Counted from the stretch's first letter, positions 34,843-44,378 are shown. The stretch: DNA of 64,000 bases from Marinobacter sp. NP-4(2019) (GCF_003994855.1 NZ_CP034142.1:2046001-2110000), one strand, 5' to 3'. The notes: generated by a model not told the origin, from the letters alone. A program made the numbers and translations.

Positions 34843-35289
34843 ATGGAAACCGTTAATCCGACCCCGGAACAACTTCAGAAAGTGCTGGCAAATACGCCAA
34901 AGGATCAACCGGTCGTCATGTTGAACCTGTTGCGTTTTCGCGAGCGCGCCGACTACGAGGACGAGTCTGCGGACCGTTCGGGAAGGGAGGCGTATTCGTT
35001 ATACATGCAGGAGGCTGCCGACTGTGTTCGTGCGGTTGGGGCTGAGGTGATCTGGTCCGGTCGCAGCGTCGGGTCGCTGATTGCACCTCCGGATGAATCC
35101 TGGGATCAGGTATTGCTGGTTCGTTACCCCTCCATTGATGCGTTCATGACGATGATTGAAAGCCCTGAATACAAGGGAGTCGTCAAGCATCGCACAGCGG
35201 CGCTGAGAGACTCACGACTGGTGGCCAATCTCGAGGGCAGGCCGGCTAGTCCGCCTGCCAGTAACTGGCGGGCGCCACCGCTGCAATAA
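34843..35289 (+). CDS. DUF1330 domain protein
   Basis: A 148-residue protein of the DUF1330 (ferredoxin-like alpha/beta barrel) family, seen from VVMLNLLRFRERADY, GAEVIWSGRSVGSLI, WDQVLLVRYPS and SPEYKGVVKHRTAAL. Function unknown. The ATG at 34843 follows AAGGAAA; the frame opens at 34744 but the added residues do not match the family. Its start faces the AEC gene across about 200 bp. Confidence 0.83.
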   Translation: METVNPTPEQLQKVLANTPKDQPVVMLNLLRFRERADYEDESADRSGREAYSLYMQEAADCVRAVGAEVIWSGRSVGSLIAPPDESWDQVLLVRYPSIDAFMTMIESPEYKGVVKHRTAALRDSRLVANLEGRPASPPASNWRAPPLQ

Positions 35290-35343
35290 AAGTGTCACGG
35301 AATTGGCATAACCTCCACCGCAAAGCCTGCATGTGGAGTTGTC

Positions 35344-36951
35344 ATGCTCAGAACTGTCCGTAGTCGTATCCTGTTTTTCTCCTGCCTCTCAGTCTTTGCC
35401 GTGCTTGGCCTGGGTTTGCTGTCCTGGGCCATCATCACGAAGGCGGAGCAGGCATCGGAGCAACTGATCAAGGACAATCTGGCGGAATCCTGGTTACTGG
35501 AAGACCTGGAAGCCGATCATCGACGGCTTCAGGACCTGGCGTACAAAGTAAAGGCGCAATTGTTGCTGTGGGATGAGATCGATGATGAGTTCCAGTCTGT
35601 TCAGCAGTCGCTTGCAAAACACTGGAGCGCGATAGACGCCAACCCCTTGCTGGCAGCCTGGGCGAAAGAAAACCGTGACCGATTTGCCAAAGTGCAGTCA
35701 CTGCTGGCTGACCTGTCTTCCGGGATTGAAGAGCAGAGCTATTATCGGGTGGGGCAGGTTGTTGATTTCAAGCTTTTCCCGGCATTGGAGCCGATGCTTG
35801 AGTCCATTGCTGATCGTCGGGAGGCCAGCCGCAAGCAGATCGACGCCGGCGCACAGGATTTGCTGGCCTTTCTGGCAACCCAGCAAGCCTATCTTGTGGC
35901 GGGATCTGTCACGTTTGTGCTGGCAGTGCTTTTGATGACCCTGTGGTTGAGGGCAACAGTCATTATCAGGCTACGGCGGATAGAGCGTGACCTGAATCTC
36001 ATGGAAGCAACGGCAGACCTGACGAAGGTGCCTGCCGTATCGGGGCGGGACGAGGTGGCTGGCGTCAGTGCGGCCTTGAGTGGCCTGGTGGTGAAGTTCG
36101 AAGGCTTTATCAGCGACATACGCAAGGCGTCTGACAGTCTGGACCATCGCTCGGCATCGCTGGATGTCCAGGCTGGGGATGTTCAGGCTTCTACTGATCG
36201 CACTCGCTCCCAGATCACGGACGTCAGTCAGTCCATGTCTGCCATTGCCGATCAGGCGACGGCCATTGAAGCCGCTTCAGCCAATGCAGCCGATACCGTG
36301 CGCCAGGCGGCAACGGCGAATGAGGGTGTTCAGGAAGGCCTCCGCCAAAGCGAAAGCGGGGCCGAGCACGCCATCGAGGTCATTGCACGAGTGTCGTCGG
36401 CCATTCAGGAACTTGGTGGTTCAACCGTCAGGATTGAGCAGGTCATCGGTGTCATCGCCGATATCGCGGAGCAAACCAACCTTCTGGCGCTGAACGCCGC
36501 CATTGAGGCGGCCAGGGCAGGGGAGCACGGTCGGGGGTTTGCGGTTGTTGCAGATGAGGTGAGAACGCTTTCCAGGCGCACTGCCGATTCCACCACTCAA
36601 ATCAGTCAATGGGTGCGGGATCTGGTGCAAGGCGTTGGCAACGTGGACGGACTGCTCGCTGAGATGAGGGAGGCCGGGATGAGCAACCGGAACAATCTTG
36701 ACGCCCTCAAGGATCACCTGATCGAACTGGGTACCCGTTTCAAGGACCTTCAAACGCGAACGGATGAGATTAACGCTGCGGTCTGTCATCAGCGGGGAGA
36801 AATTCAGCGGGTTGGCCGGCGCTCAGCGGTTCTGGACGACAGTGCCGATGCACTGAGTCGCAGCGTGGACAACACCCGGAAAATCAGTGAGGCGCTCGGT
36901 CAGGAGTCCGTGTCGATGCGACAATTAATTGCAAGGTTTCGCACAACTTAA
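35344..36951 (+). CDS. Methyl-accepting chemotaxis protein
   Basis: A 535-residue membrane chemoreceptor. Transmembrane helices lie near residues 9-31 and 183-203, enclosing a helical periplasmic sensor of about 150 residues; a HAMP-like linker follows, then the signalling hairpin with IADIAEQTNLLALNAAIEAA and RGFAVVADEVRTLSRR. GGAG precedes the ATG by 6 nt. No C-terminal CheR/CheB-binding pentapeptide is visible. The ligand is unknown. It is followed by a small YheU-like gene. Confidence 0.93.
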   Translation: MLRTVRSRILFFSCLSVFAVLGLGLLSWAIITKAEQASEQLIKDNLAESWLLEDLEADHRRLQDLAYKVKAQLLLWDEIDDEFQSVQQSLAKHWSAIDANPLLAAWAKENRDRFAKVQSLLADLSSGIEEQSYYRVGQVVDFKLFPALEPMLESIADRREASRKQIDAGAQDLLAFLATQQAYLVAGSVTFVLAVLLMTLWLRATVIIRLRRIERDLNLMEATADLTKVPAVSGRDEVAGVSAALSGLVVKFEGFISDIRKASDSLDHRSASLDVQAGDVQASTDRTRSQITDVSQSMSAIADQATAIEAASANAADTVRQAATANEGVQEGLRQSESGAEHAIEVIARVSSAIQELGGSTVRIEQVIGVIADIAEQTNLLALNAAIEAARAGEHGRGFAVVADEVRTLSRRTADSTTQISQWVRDLVQGVGNVDGLLAEMREAGMSNRNNLDALKDHLIELGTRFKDLQTRTDEINAAVCHQRGEIQRVGRRSAVLDDSADALSRSVDNTRKISEALGQESVSMRQLIARFRTT

Positions 36952-37014
36952 CAGTAACAACCCTTCACCGAGACTTCCCCAGGCCTTATGATAAGTCCTT
37001 GAAAGGGAGGAATC

Positions 37015-37266
37015 ATGATCGACGATGCCAGCCAGTACCCTCAGGCCGACCCCAGGCAGGAAAAGTTCGTGGTTGATACGGAGTTGCTCTCCGATGATCA
37101 GATAGACGGACTTGTGGATGAATATTGCACTCGTTATCACGGCCTGAATGACACAGAGAACCCGATGGATGAGCGGGGCAGGGTAAAATCCGCGGTCAAG
37201 CGGGGGGATCTGGTGGTGTGGTTCGATCCGGTGGAGAACACGGCCGGACTGGGTGTTCCTGCTTGA
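37015..37266 (+). CDS. Small YheU/UPF0270-like protein
   Basis: An 83-residue acidic protein whose C-terminal half (KSAVKRGDLVVWFDPVENTAGL) resembles the UPF0270/YheU family; function unknown. GGGAGG lies 5 nt before the ATG. It stands alone between the chemoreceptor and gacA. The family assignment is moderate because the match is short. Confidence 0.65.
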   Translation: MIDDASQYPQADPRQEKFVVDTELLSDDQIDGLVDEYCTRYHGLNDTENPMDERGRVKSAVKRGDLVVWFDPVENTAGLGVPA

Positions 37267-37272
37267 GCGTTT

Positions 37273-37289
37273 ATTCATGTTTCATGAAT
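37273..37289. other. Short palindrome after the YheU-like gene
   Basis: ATTCATG-TTT-CATGAAT, a 7-bp inverted repeat with a 3-nt loop, lies 7 nt after the stop. It may be an operator or an mRNA 3'-end structure. Confidence 0.35.
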
Positions 37290-37319
37290 CCTCGGGAATA
37301 GCTACCCCGGGGTTTCTTT
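37290..37319 (+). terminator. Probable terminator before gacA
   Basis: CCTCGGG pairs with CCCGGGG (one G-T pair) around a 9-nt loop and is followed by TTTCTTTA. It separates the small gene from gacA. Confidence 0.5.
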
Positions 37320-37369
37320 AAACGGTACAATCCCGCTGTTTTTACCAGCAGCCGTGTGCGAGGTGAGTT

Positions 37370-38032
37370 TTGATCAGGGTATTGGTTGTTGATGACCATG
37401 AGCTGGTGCGCTCCGGGATTACCCGGATGCTGGCGGATAACCCCGACATAGACGTCATCGGCGAGGCCTCATCCGGTGAGGACGCCATTGAGTTTGTGCG
37501 CAAGCAAACACCGGACATTGTCCTGATGGACATCCGTATGCCCGGTATCGGTGGCCTGGAAGCAACACGCCGGATCCTGCGGATTGATGACAGCATTCGG
37601 GTCATTGTCGTGACTGCCTGCGCCGACGATCCCTATCCCACGCGTGTGATGCAAAGTGGTGCGTCGGCCTATATCACCAAGGGTGCTGATATCAAGGAAA
37701 TGGTGCGAGCTATCCGTATGGCTCATTCCGGCCAGCGCTATATCAGCCCCGAGATTGCCCAGAAAATGGCGCTTAAGCAACTGGGGGGCGATCTTAACGG
37801 TGAAGACGGCGCTCTCTCCCTGTTTGATCGCTTGTCAGAGCGGGAAATGCAGATTGCCATGATGGTCGTGGACTGTCAGAAGGTTCAGGACATTTCCGAC
37901 AAGCTCTGTCTCAGTCCAAAAACCGTCAACAGTTACCGTTACCGGATATTCGAGAAGCTGGAAATCTCCAGTGACGTTGAGCTCGCTTTAATGGCGGTAC
38001 GGCTCGGGTTGCTTGATGCCGACCAAGTCTGA
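37370..38032 (+). CDS. gacA: Response regulator GacA/UvrY
   Basis: Receiver plus LuxR-type output of the Gac/BarA system that controls small regulatory RNAs, secondary metabolism and biofilm switches. The receiver has Asp54 (LMDIRMPG) and the C-terminal HTH has LCLSPKTVNSYRYRIFEK. It starts with TTG at 37370 after GAGGTGAG. The conserved gacA-uvrC-pgsA order supports the name. It overlaps uvrC by 17 nt. The partner kinase could be a GacS elsewhere. Confidence 0.92.
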   Translation: MIRVLVVDDHELVRSGITRMLADNPDIDVIGEASSGEDAIEFVRKQTPDIVLMDIRMPGIGGLEATRRILRIDDSIRVIVVTACADDPYPTRVMQSGASAYITKGADIKEMVRAIRMAHSGQRYISPEIAQKMALKQLGGDLNGEDGALSLFDRLSEREMQIAMMVVDCQKVQDISDKLCLSPKTVNSYRYRIFEKLEISSDVELALMAVRLGLLDADQV

Positions 38033-39854
38033 ATTCGACTCCCAAAGTTTCCTGAAGCAGCTCACCGAACGACCTGGCGTCTACCGAATGTACGACGAAG
38101 GGGGTTCGGTGCTCTATGTGGGCAAGGCCCGCAATCTGAGGAAGCGTGTAGGCAGCTACTTCCGCAAGTCTGGTCTGGCGCCAAAGACCGAAGCGCTGGT
38201 GGCAAAGATAGCGTCCATAGAGGTGACCATTACCGGCAGTGAGACCGAGGCTCTGCTGCTGGAGCAGAACCTCATCAAGTCTCTGAGGCCACCCTACAAT
38301 ATCCTGCTTCGGGACGATAAATCCTACCCGTATATCTACCTGTCATCCCATGAGGACTACCCCTCGCTGACATTTCGCCGAGGGCGCACGAAGAAAGGCG
38401 GCGGTACCTGGTTCGGACCGTTTCCCAGCTCGGGAGCGGTCAAGGAAAGTCTTAATATTCTACAAAAGGTCTTCCGCATAAGGTCTTGTAGTGAAAGTTA
38501 TTTCAGGAACAGAACCCGCCCCTGTCTTCAGTATCAGATCAATCGGTGCACGGCACCTTGCGTGGAATACATATCTCCGGAAGACTATCGCGAGGATGTG
38601 CGCCACGCCACGATGTTTCTGGAAGGGAAAAATCCCGCCATTATCCACGACCTGATGGAGGCGATGGAGAAAGCCTCACAGAACCTGGAATTCGAGAAAG
38701 CGGCCGCCTATCGCGACCAGATTAACCATCTCCGTCACGTGCAGGAGCAGCAGTCCGTGGACGGGGAGGGCGGTGATGCCGATGTGGTTGCCATTGCCCA
38801 GGATGCCGGTGTCGTCTGCATCGTGGTGATTATTGTGCGCGGTGGTCGGGTGCTGGGCACCAAGGATTACTTTCCCCGCTATTCGATAGAACAGTCGGAA
38901 GGTGAGCTGCTGAGTGCGTTCCTGGGGCAGTACTATTTTGGTGGCAACACCCGCAGGGAGATTCCCCAGGATATCCTGGTCCCGGTGGAGGTCGAGGGCG
39001 AGTCGTTGCTGGCGCAGGCACTGAGCGAGTCGGCCGGCCGGGACACCCGCATCCGCCGCAACGTTCGTGGTGAGCGTCGTAAATGGCTGGAGCTGGCGGT
39101 GACCAATGCGCGCCAGACCCTGTTGAGCCATCTGGCCAGTAAGGAAACCGTGTATCGTCGATTGCTGGCGTTGCGGGACATGCTGGAGCTGGCGGAGACG
39201 CCGTCACGGATGGAATGTTTCGACATCAGCCACAGTCATGGCGAAAACACGGTCGCATCTTGCGTGGTTTTCGATGAAAATGGGCCGCTTAAGAGTGACT
39301 ACCGGCTGTACAACATTGAAGGTGTCACCGCCGGCGACGATTACGCTGCCATGCGCCAGGTGTTGACTCGCCGATATAAGCGGATGGTCTCCGGAGAGGG
39401 TAAGCGTCCGGACCTGGTGTTTATTGACGGCGGTAAGGGGCAATTGAATATTGCCCGGGAAGTCTTTGATGAGCTGGGTATTTCCGATATTCCGCTGATT
39501 GGTGTTGCCAAGGGCGTGACCCGTCGGGCGGGTATGGAGCAGTTGATCGATGCGATGACGGGGGATGTGTTTCGGGTACCGGCGGATTCACCCGCCTTGC
39601 ACCTGATACAACACATCCGGGATGAATCCCATCGCTTTGCCATTACCGGCCACCGTGCCCGGCGGGACAAGAAACGCCGGCAGTCGACTCTGGAAGGTAT
39701 CGAGGGTGTGGGGCCGAAGCGCCGGCGGGACCTCATTCGCTACTTCGGTGGCATACAGGAACTTCGTAAAGCCAGCGTTGATGAGATGGCCAAGGTCCAG
39801 GGCATCAGCAAGTCACTGGCGGAAACCATCTACGCAGCATTGCACGACGAGTAA
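38016..39854 (+). CDS. uvrC: Excinuclease ABC subunit C
   Basis: Makes both incisions in nucleotide excision repair. The 612 aa show the N-terminal GIY-YIG nuclease (PGVYRMYDEGGSVLYVGKAR), a UVR motif (LEFEKAAAYRDQINHLRHVQ), the RNase H-like endonuclease (FDISHSHGENTVASCVVF; VFIDGGKGQL) and a C-terminal helix-hairpin-helix (LEGIEGVGPKRRRDLIRYFG). Start ATG 38016 lies inside the end of gacA; a TTG directly before it would add one residue. Confidence 0.95.
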   Translation: MPTKSEFDSQSFLKQLTERPGVYRMYDEGGSVLYVGKARNLRKRVGSYFRKSGLAPKTEALVAKIASIEVTITGSETEALLLEQNLIKSLRPPYNILLRDDKSYPYIYLSSHEDYPSLTFRRGRTKKGGGTWFGPFPSSGAVKESLNILQKVFRIRSCSESYFRNRTRPCLQYQINRCTAPCVEYISPEDYREDVRHATMFLEGKNPAIIHDLMEAMEKASQNLEFEKAAAYRDQINHLRHVQEQQSVDGEGGDADVVAIAQDAGVVCIVVIIVRGGRVLGTKDYFPRYSIEQSEGELLSAFLGQYYFGGNTRREIPQDILVPVEVEGESLLAQALSESAGRDTRIRRNVRGERRKWLELAVTNARQTLLSHLASKETVYRRLLALRDMLELAETPSRMECFDISHSHGENTVASCVVFDENGPLKSDYRLYNIEGVTAGDDYAAMRQVLTRRYKRMVSGEGKRPDLVFIDGGKGQLNIAREVFDELGISDIPLIGVAKGVTRRAGMEQLIDAMTGDVFRVPADSPALHLIQHIRDESHRFAITGHRARRDKKRRQSTLEGIEGVGPKRRRDLIRYFGGIQELRKASVDEMAKVQGISKSLAETIYAALHDE

Positions 39855-39861
39855 GGACAGC

Positions 39862-40416
39862 ATGAATTTACCGAACGTACTGACGCTATCCCGCATTGTG
39901 ATGATCCCGGTCTTTGTGGTGATTTTTTACCTGCCGGTGCAATGGAGCTATCTGGTCAGCGCGGCCATTTTTGCCCTTGCCGGTGTCACCGACTGGCTGG
40001 ATGGCTACCTGGCGAGAAAACTTGACCAGAGCACACCTTTTGGAGCGTTCCTGGACCCGGTCGCCGACAAGTTGATGGTGGCGGTTGCCCTGACTGTGCT
40101 GATAGAAGAGCACGCCAGCCTGATCCTGACGATACCGGCCACGGTCATTATTGGCCGGGAAATTGTCATCTCCGCCTTGCGTGAATGGATGGCCGAGATT
40201 GGCAGTCGTGCCAGCGTTGCGGTTTCCTACATCGGCAAGATCAAAACCACGGCCCAGATGGTCTCGATCATTACCCTGCTGGCTTTTCCGCCAGGTGTTC
40301 TGTGGTCCTGGGTCGGCGTCGGATTATTATACGTTGCTGCGGTACTGACGTTCTGGTCGATGATTCTTTATCTTCAGGCCGCCTGGCCGGACCTGTTCCC
40401 CAGACAGGAGTCCTAA
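39862..40416 (+). CDS. pgsA: CDP-diacylglycerol-glycerol-3-phosphate phosphatidyltransferase
   Basis: Inner-membrane enzyme for the first step of phosphatidylglycerol synthesis. The 184-residue protein has the CDP-alcohol phosphotransferase signature, with Asp44, Asp47, Gly48, Ala51, Arg52, Gly61, Asp65 and Asp69 in the expected spacing. AAGGA lies 5 nt before the ATG at 39862; upstream open frame overlaps uvrC and is ignored. Its stop overlaps the convergent lipoprotein gene by 4 nt. Confidence 0.94.
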   Translation: MNLPNVLTLSRIVMIPVFVVIFYLPVQWSYLVSAAIFALAGVTDWLDGYLARKLDQSTPFGAFLDPVADKLMVAVALTVLIEEHASLILTIPATVIIGREIVISALREWMAEIGSRASVAVSYIGKIKTTAQMVSIITLLAFPPGVLWSWVGVGLLYVAAVLTFWSMILYLQAAWPDLFPRQES

Positions 40417-41024
40417 TCTCCCAGGCATTCGCTGAGCCAGCCAAGTAACTGCTGGCTCAGTTCCTCGCTACCACGGCCAAAGGCCTTAACCACCTGATCG
40501 ATATCTGCACCGCTGGCGTCGGTCGTTATCCTGAAATTTCTTGTACAAAGGGTAGTCCGCGAACGGTTGTCCATGAGTTGGGCATACAGGGAAACAAGCA
40601 CCTGAACACCGTTGCTTCCGGATTCGCTGTGAAAACCATAAAGATCACTGATGAGCGTGACGTCGCTGCCGGTGGGGCTGGTTTCGTTGACCACCCCCTG
40701 GAAGCGCCCGTCCTGCCGTATCGAAGCGATCATCATTTCACGCAAAAGAACCGGAGCGGTATCGCGCCAGCGGACGCCGCCATAAATCTGGTATTCGTGG
40801 GGCGCGGGCTTTGTCAGTATCCGCGAGCTGTCGAAGGGTTCTGTGGCCTGGGGTGTGTCGACCCGCAGGGTTTTATCCAGAGGCGGTGCACTGTCTTGTG
40901 CTGACAGTCCCGTTGCCGGAATGTCCATCACCCGGGGTGGTTCGTGATCAGGGAAGACCGTGCACCCTGTTGTCATGCCAATCATTACAATGGCGGTCAT
41001 TATGACGATCAGACGGGCTGTCAT
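40413..41024 (-). CDS. ABC-type transport auxiliary lipoprotein
   Basis: A 203-residue outer-membrane lipoprotein (signal peptide with MTTGC, Cys21) of the PqiC/ABC_trans_aux family, the last gene of the MCE-type lipid transporter operon. It should take lipid to or from the outer membrane together with the MCE protein. The start overlaps the MCE stop (ATGA). It is convergent with pgsA. Confidence 0.8.
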   Translation of the reverse strand: MTARLIVIMTAIVMIGMTTGCTVFPDHEPPRVMDIPATGLSAQDSAPPLDKTLRVDTPQATEPFDSSRILTKPAPHEYQIYGGVRWRDTAPVLLREMMIASIRQDGRFQGVVNETSPTGSDVTLISDLYGFHSESGSNGVQVLVSLYAQLMDNRSRTTLCTRNFRITTDASGADIDQVVKAFGRGSEELSQQLLGWLSECLGD

Positions 41025-41959
41025 TGCGGTATCTCCTGAATGGTTTCCCGGCTCCAGATCGTGCTGGTGGGGTCGTCCTCAAGACGGCGGGTGAAGTGAT
41101 TGAGGTTCCTGAGCGTACTGCGCAGTTCCCGAAGTGCGGGGGACAGTTCGCCCAGTCCCTGGAGGCCTTCATCCAGCGCGCCCTCGTTATTGGCTGTCAG
41201 CTGCTCAATTCGGGTCGCCGTGGTCTGGATTGAGGCAATGGCACTGTTGAGCGCCGCCAGGGTCTGTTTGCCTTCATTCTGCAGCAGATTGTCGGCATTA
41301 TCGGCAAACGCGGTGACCCGTTCTGATGCCTCAGCCGCGCGCACGCTGGCGTCATTCATGCGCTCCATCAGATCTTCAAGTTCGTCCCTTCGGGCCATAA
41401 GTCCATCGGTGGCTGTCCGTGTATTACGCAGGATGGTGGTCAGGTTCTCACTGTTTTCCGGAGAAAACAGCGCATTGGCGTTTGTCAGCAAACGTTCGGC
41501 CTTGCTCAGCAGTGCTTCGCCATTATCCAGCAGTGAGGTGAATACCGATGGTTCGGCCATGATCAGTGGCGGGTCGTTGCGGCTGCCTTCAATGATAGGG
41601 CTGTCACTGGTGCCGCCCCGGAAGCGCACGCTCATGCTGCCGGTAATATTGGCAAGCACGAGGCCGACCCGCGTGTTTTCACGTATCTTGACGTTGTCGT
41701 CAACACGGATCAGAACCCGGACGTGACTGGGGTTGTCGGGATCCAGGGTCAGATCCATGACTTCACCGACCTCCACGCCACTGTATTGCACCGGGTTGCC
41801 CTTGGATAGACCGCTGACGGGGTGATCAAATCCGATCTCATACCAGGCCCACTCCCGGTCGGTTGCTGTCTTACCCAGCCAGAGCGCAAACACCAGGGCC
41901 GCGGCGGCGGTCACCACGGTAAACAGTCCGATAATCACATGGTGAGCTTTGGGTTCCAT
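41021..41959 (-). CDS. MCE family (MlaD-like) periplasmic lipid-binding protein
   Basis: An inner-membrane-anchored protein with one N-terminal transmembrane helix (about residues 8-28) and one MCE domain (about 40-120; PVSGLSKGNPVQYSGVEVGEV), followed by a long helical C-terminal region. MCE rings carry phospholipids between membranes. The ATG at 41959 is preceded by AGGAG; the longer frame to 42040 overlaps the ATPase gene. It works with the ATPase, permease and lipoprotein around it. Confidence 0.9.
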   Translation of the reverse strand: MEPKAHHVIIGLFTVVTAAAALVFALWLGKTATDREWAWYEIGFDHPVSGLSKGNPVQYSGVEVGEVMDLTLDPDNPSHVRVLIRVDDNVKIRENTRVGLVLANITGSMSVRFRGGTSDSPIIEGSRNDPPLIMAEPSVFTSLLDNGEALLSKAERLLTNANALFSPENSENLTTILRNTRTATDGLMARRDELEDLMERMNDASVRAAEASERVTAFADNADNLLQNEGKQTLAALNSAIASIQTTATRIEQLTANNEGALDEGLQGLGELSPALRELRSTLRNLNHFTRRLEDDPTSTIWSRETIQEIPQ

Positions 41960-41961
41960 AG

Positions 41962-42753
41962 TTACTGCTCCTGAATCCCGCCTGTTGCCGAGTAAGCGGC
42001 TGCGCGACCGCGGGGGCCGTGAAAATAGTCCCGTACCCACGCATCATCGGTCGTTTCAACCACCTCAAGGCTATCGGCTACCAGTACTTTTTTCTGTGAC
42101 AAAACCGCAACCCGGTCGCAGGTGCTGTACAGCGTATCCAGATCGTGGGTCACCATGAAGACCGTCAGTCCCAGCGCATCCCGCAAGGTTTTGATCAACC
42201 GGTCAAAAGCCGCCGCACCGATGGGGTCCAGGCCGGCTGTCGGCTCGTCCAGGAAAAGTATTTCCGGGTCCAGGGCGAGGGCCCGCGCCAGGGCGGCACG
42301 CTTGACCATGCCGCCGGACAGTTCCGCCGGGTACTTAAGCGCGGCCTCGGGTGGCAGTCCCGTCAGGGCCAGCTTCATCTGGGCCAGGTGTTCCGCCATG
42401 GGACGTGTCAGGCCTGCGTGCTCCATCAGGGGCACGGCAATGTTTTCCCTGAGGTTCAGGGATGTGAACAGGGCGCCTCCCTGAAACAGAATGCCAAAAC
42501 GCTGTTCTGTCCGGGAACGCTCCCGCTCCGGCAACGCCCATAGGTTTTGACCAAATACCCGAATGTCACCCGAAGAGGGATGGTGCAAGCCAACAATGCT
42601 CCGTAGCAGCACGGATTTTCCAGTGCCCGACCCGCCAACGACACCGAGAATCTCACCGCGCCGGATATCCAGGTCCAGGCCATCGTGCACGACATGGGCG
42701 CCGAACCGGTTTCCCAAGCCTCTGACTTCTACCAGAATGCGTTCCTCTTCCAT
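41962..42753 (-). CDS. Lipid ABC transporter ATPase (MlaF-like)
   Basis: ATP-binding subunit of the MCE-type transporter: Walker A GGSGTGKS (residues 40-47), signature LSGGMVKRAALARAL, Walker B ILFLDEPTAGLDP. The 263 aa are the usual length. The gene lies between the permease (2-nt gap) and the MCE protein (2-nt gap), so all are cotranscribed. Confidence 0.93.
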   Translation of the reverse strand: MEEERILVEVRGLGNRFGAHVVHDGLDLDIRRGEILGVVGGSGTGKSVLLRSIVGLHHPSSGDIRVFGQNLWALPERERSRTEQRFGILFQGGALFTSLNLRENIAVPLMEHAGLTRPMAEHLAQMKLALTGLPPEAALKYPAELSGGMVKRAALARALALDPEILFLDEPTAGLDPIGAAAFDRLIKTLRDALGLTVFMVTHDLDTLYSTCDRVAVLSQKKVLVADSLEVVETTDDAWVRDYFHGPRGRAAAYSATGGIQEQ

Positions 42754-42755
42754 GC

Positions 42756-43928
42756 TTACCAGCCCATCTCCATGAAGAATAGCGCAGCGATCGAATCCAG
42801 CAGGATCACCATGAAGATCGATTGCACCACGCTGGAAGTGGTGTGTTCGCCTACGGATTGAGCACTGCCGTTAACTTTGAATCCTTCGAGGCAGCCGATG
42901 ACGGCAATCAGGAAGGCAAAAACTGGCGCCTTGCTGAGTCCCACCAGGAAGTGCCTGAGGGCAATATCCTGCTCAACAATGGCGAGGAACTGGGTGGGAG
43001 AAATATCCAGCACCAGGGCGCACACCGCCGCACCGCCCGCTATTCCGGAGATCATCCCGACGAAGGTCAGCAGAGGCAGGCTGATCATCATCGCCAACAC
43101 CCTTGGGAGCACCAGCAGCTCCACTGGGCTGAGGCCAAGGGTGCGAATGGCATCCAGCTCTTCGTTAACCTTCATGGCGCCAATGTGGGCGGTAAAGGAG
43201 CTTGCCGTACGGCCAGCCAGCAGGATTGCGGCCAGCAACACCCCGAATTCCCGCAGAAAGGAAAAGGCCACCAGATTGACGGTGTAGATGGTGGCGCCGA
43301 AAGCTTCCAGCACAGTGGCACCGAGAAACGCCACGACCGCACCCACCAGGAACGTCAGTAGTGCCACAATGGGCAGGGCGTTGAGGCCGGTATCCTGAAC
43401 CGAGGCGACGAAGGACGTTACCCGCCAGCGACGAGGCCGCGGCAGGTTGTAGGCCAGTACGGCGAGGGTTTCACCGATGAAGGCGACAAGAAGCCGGAGC
43501 AGGTCGTACAGTTCCTCTACCCGTTGTCCGGTAGCGGCCAGGAACACCTTCACCGGGCTATACGAGGGTGGCTGTGGCTCACCCCGGTTACCCATGGCCG
43601 TAGCCACCGCATGGAGCAGGGCGCGCCTTTCCCTGGTGAGCCCGGAGGCGGTGTCCGCCAGATCCGCCAGGGCCTGCGCCCCCAGTAGTTCCGCCAACAG
43701 GGCTGCGCCAGCGGTATCGACACGGCCCAGACTGGATATGTCACCTTGCAGGGTACTGGAGGAAAGGGTGCCCAGAATCCGGCTCACCCTGGCCTGCAAC
43801 TCAGAGTAATGATCGAGTATCCAATCCCCCTGGATCGTCAATTGGCTGCCGTTTGCCAGAATTTCACCACACACGCTTGGCGTGGACGTTGTTCCGGCGG
43901 AACTGGACGACGGAGATGTTGACGTCAT
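42756..43928 (-). CDS. MlaE-type lipid ABC transporter permease with N-terminal STAS-like domain
   Basis: Permease of the MCE-type transporter. The MlaE core covers about residues 145-390 with five or more hydrophobic helices (TAHIGAMKVNEELDAIRTLG is the family's cytoplasmic loop). The first 130 residues resemble a STAS domain, which in MlaFEDB is a separate protein (MlaB); here it appears fused. A Ser/Thr-rich leader precedes it. First gene of the four-gene operon. No clear promoter was found. Confidence 0.9.
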   Translation of the reverse strand: MTSTSPSSSSAGTTSTPSVCGEILANGSQLTIQGDWILDHYSELQARVSRILGTLSSSTLQGDISSLGRVDTAGAALLAELLGAQALADLADTASGLTRERRALLHAVATAMGNRGEPQPPSYSPVKVFLAATGQRVEELYDLLRLLVAFIGETLAVLAYNLPRPRRWRVTSFVASVQDTGLNALPIVALLTFLVGAVVAFLGATVLEAFGATIYTVNLVAFSFLREFGVLLAAILLAGRTASSFTAHIGAMKVNEELDAIRTLGLSPVELLVLPRVLAMMISLPLLTFVGMISGIAGGAAVCALVLDISPTQFLAIVEQDIALRHFLVGLSKAPVFAFLIAVIGCLEGFKVNGSAQSVGEHTTSSVVQSIFMVILLDSIAALFFMEMGW

Positions 43929-43996
43929 GGTGCTCCCTGGAGTTGCTCAATTATTATCCATAAAACGCTGGTAAAACAAAAAGTTGAAAAAAGTGG

Positions 43997-44024
43997 TTGA
44001 CGCAAACGGTCGAATCCGTAGAAT
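43997..44024 (+). promoter_or_regulatory. Promoter of tRNA-Gly/tRNA-Cys
   Basis: TTGACG at 43997-44002 and TAGAAT at 44019-44024, spacer 16 bp, followed by ACGCCCTCG, the same GC-rich discriminator as in the tRNA-Ser promoter. It ends about 17 nt before tRNA-Gly. Confidence 0.75.
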
Positions 44025-44041
44025 ACGCCCTCGTTGACCAA

Positions 44042-44117
44042 GCGGGAATAGCTCAGTTGGTAGAGCACAACCTTGCCAAGGTTGGGGTCGCGAGTTCGAA
44101 TCTCGTTTCCCGCTCCA
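44042..44117 (+). tRNA. tRNA-Gly (GCC)
   Basis: 76 nt with encoded CCA; acceptor GCGGGAA pairs with TTCCCGC, anticodon loop TTGCCAA (anticodon GCC), T arm GCGAGTTCGAATCTCGT. First of two tRNAs. Confidence 0.96.
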
Positions 44118-44211
44118 ATTTTTCCAGTTTAACTGGTTTAAAGGTCAACACAGTCTCTCACAGCCCACCTGAGAGCATGAAAGTCCTTAAAATTCCTTCG
44201 GACTTTTCCCC

Positions 44212-44291
<80 letters not shown>

Positions 44292-44378
44292 CCTGTTCTG
44301 ACCCGATATTACATTAGCCCGTAATGCAGGTTTATGTTGGCAGCGGATGCCTGTGCGCTCGTGGTTTTCCCGAACGGC

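Noticed and set aside
35282..35343. Possible sigma-28 promoter before the chemoreceptor gene
   Set aside because: A TAAA box and GCATAACC at N15 spacing can be found, but only three of eight -10 positions match.
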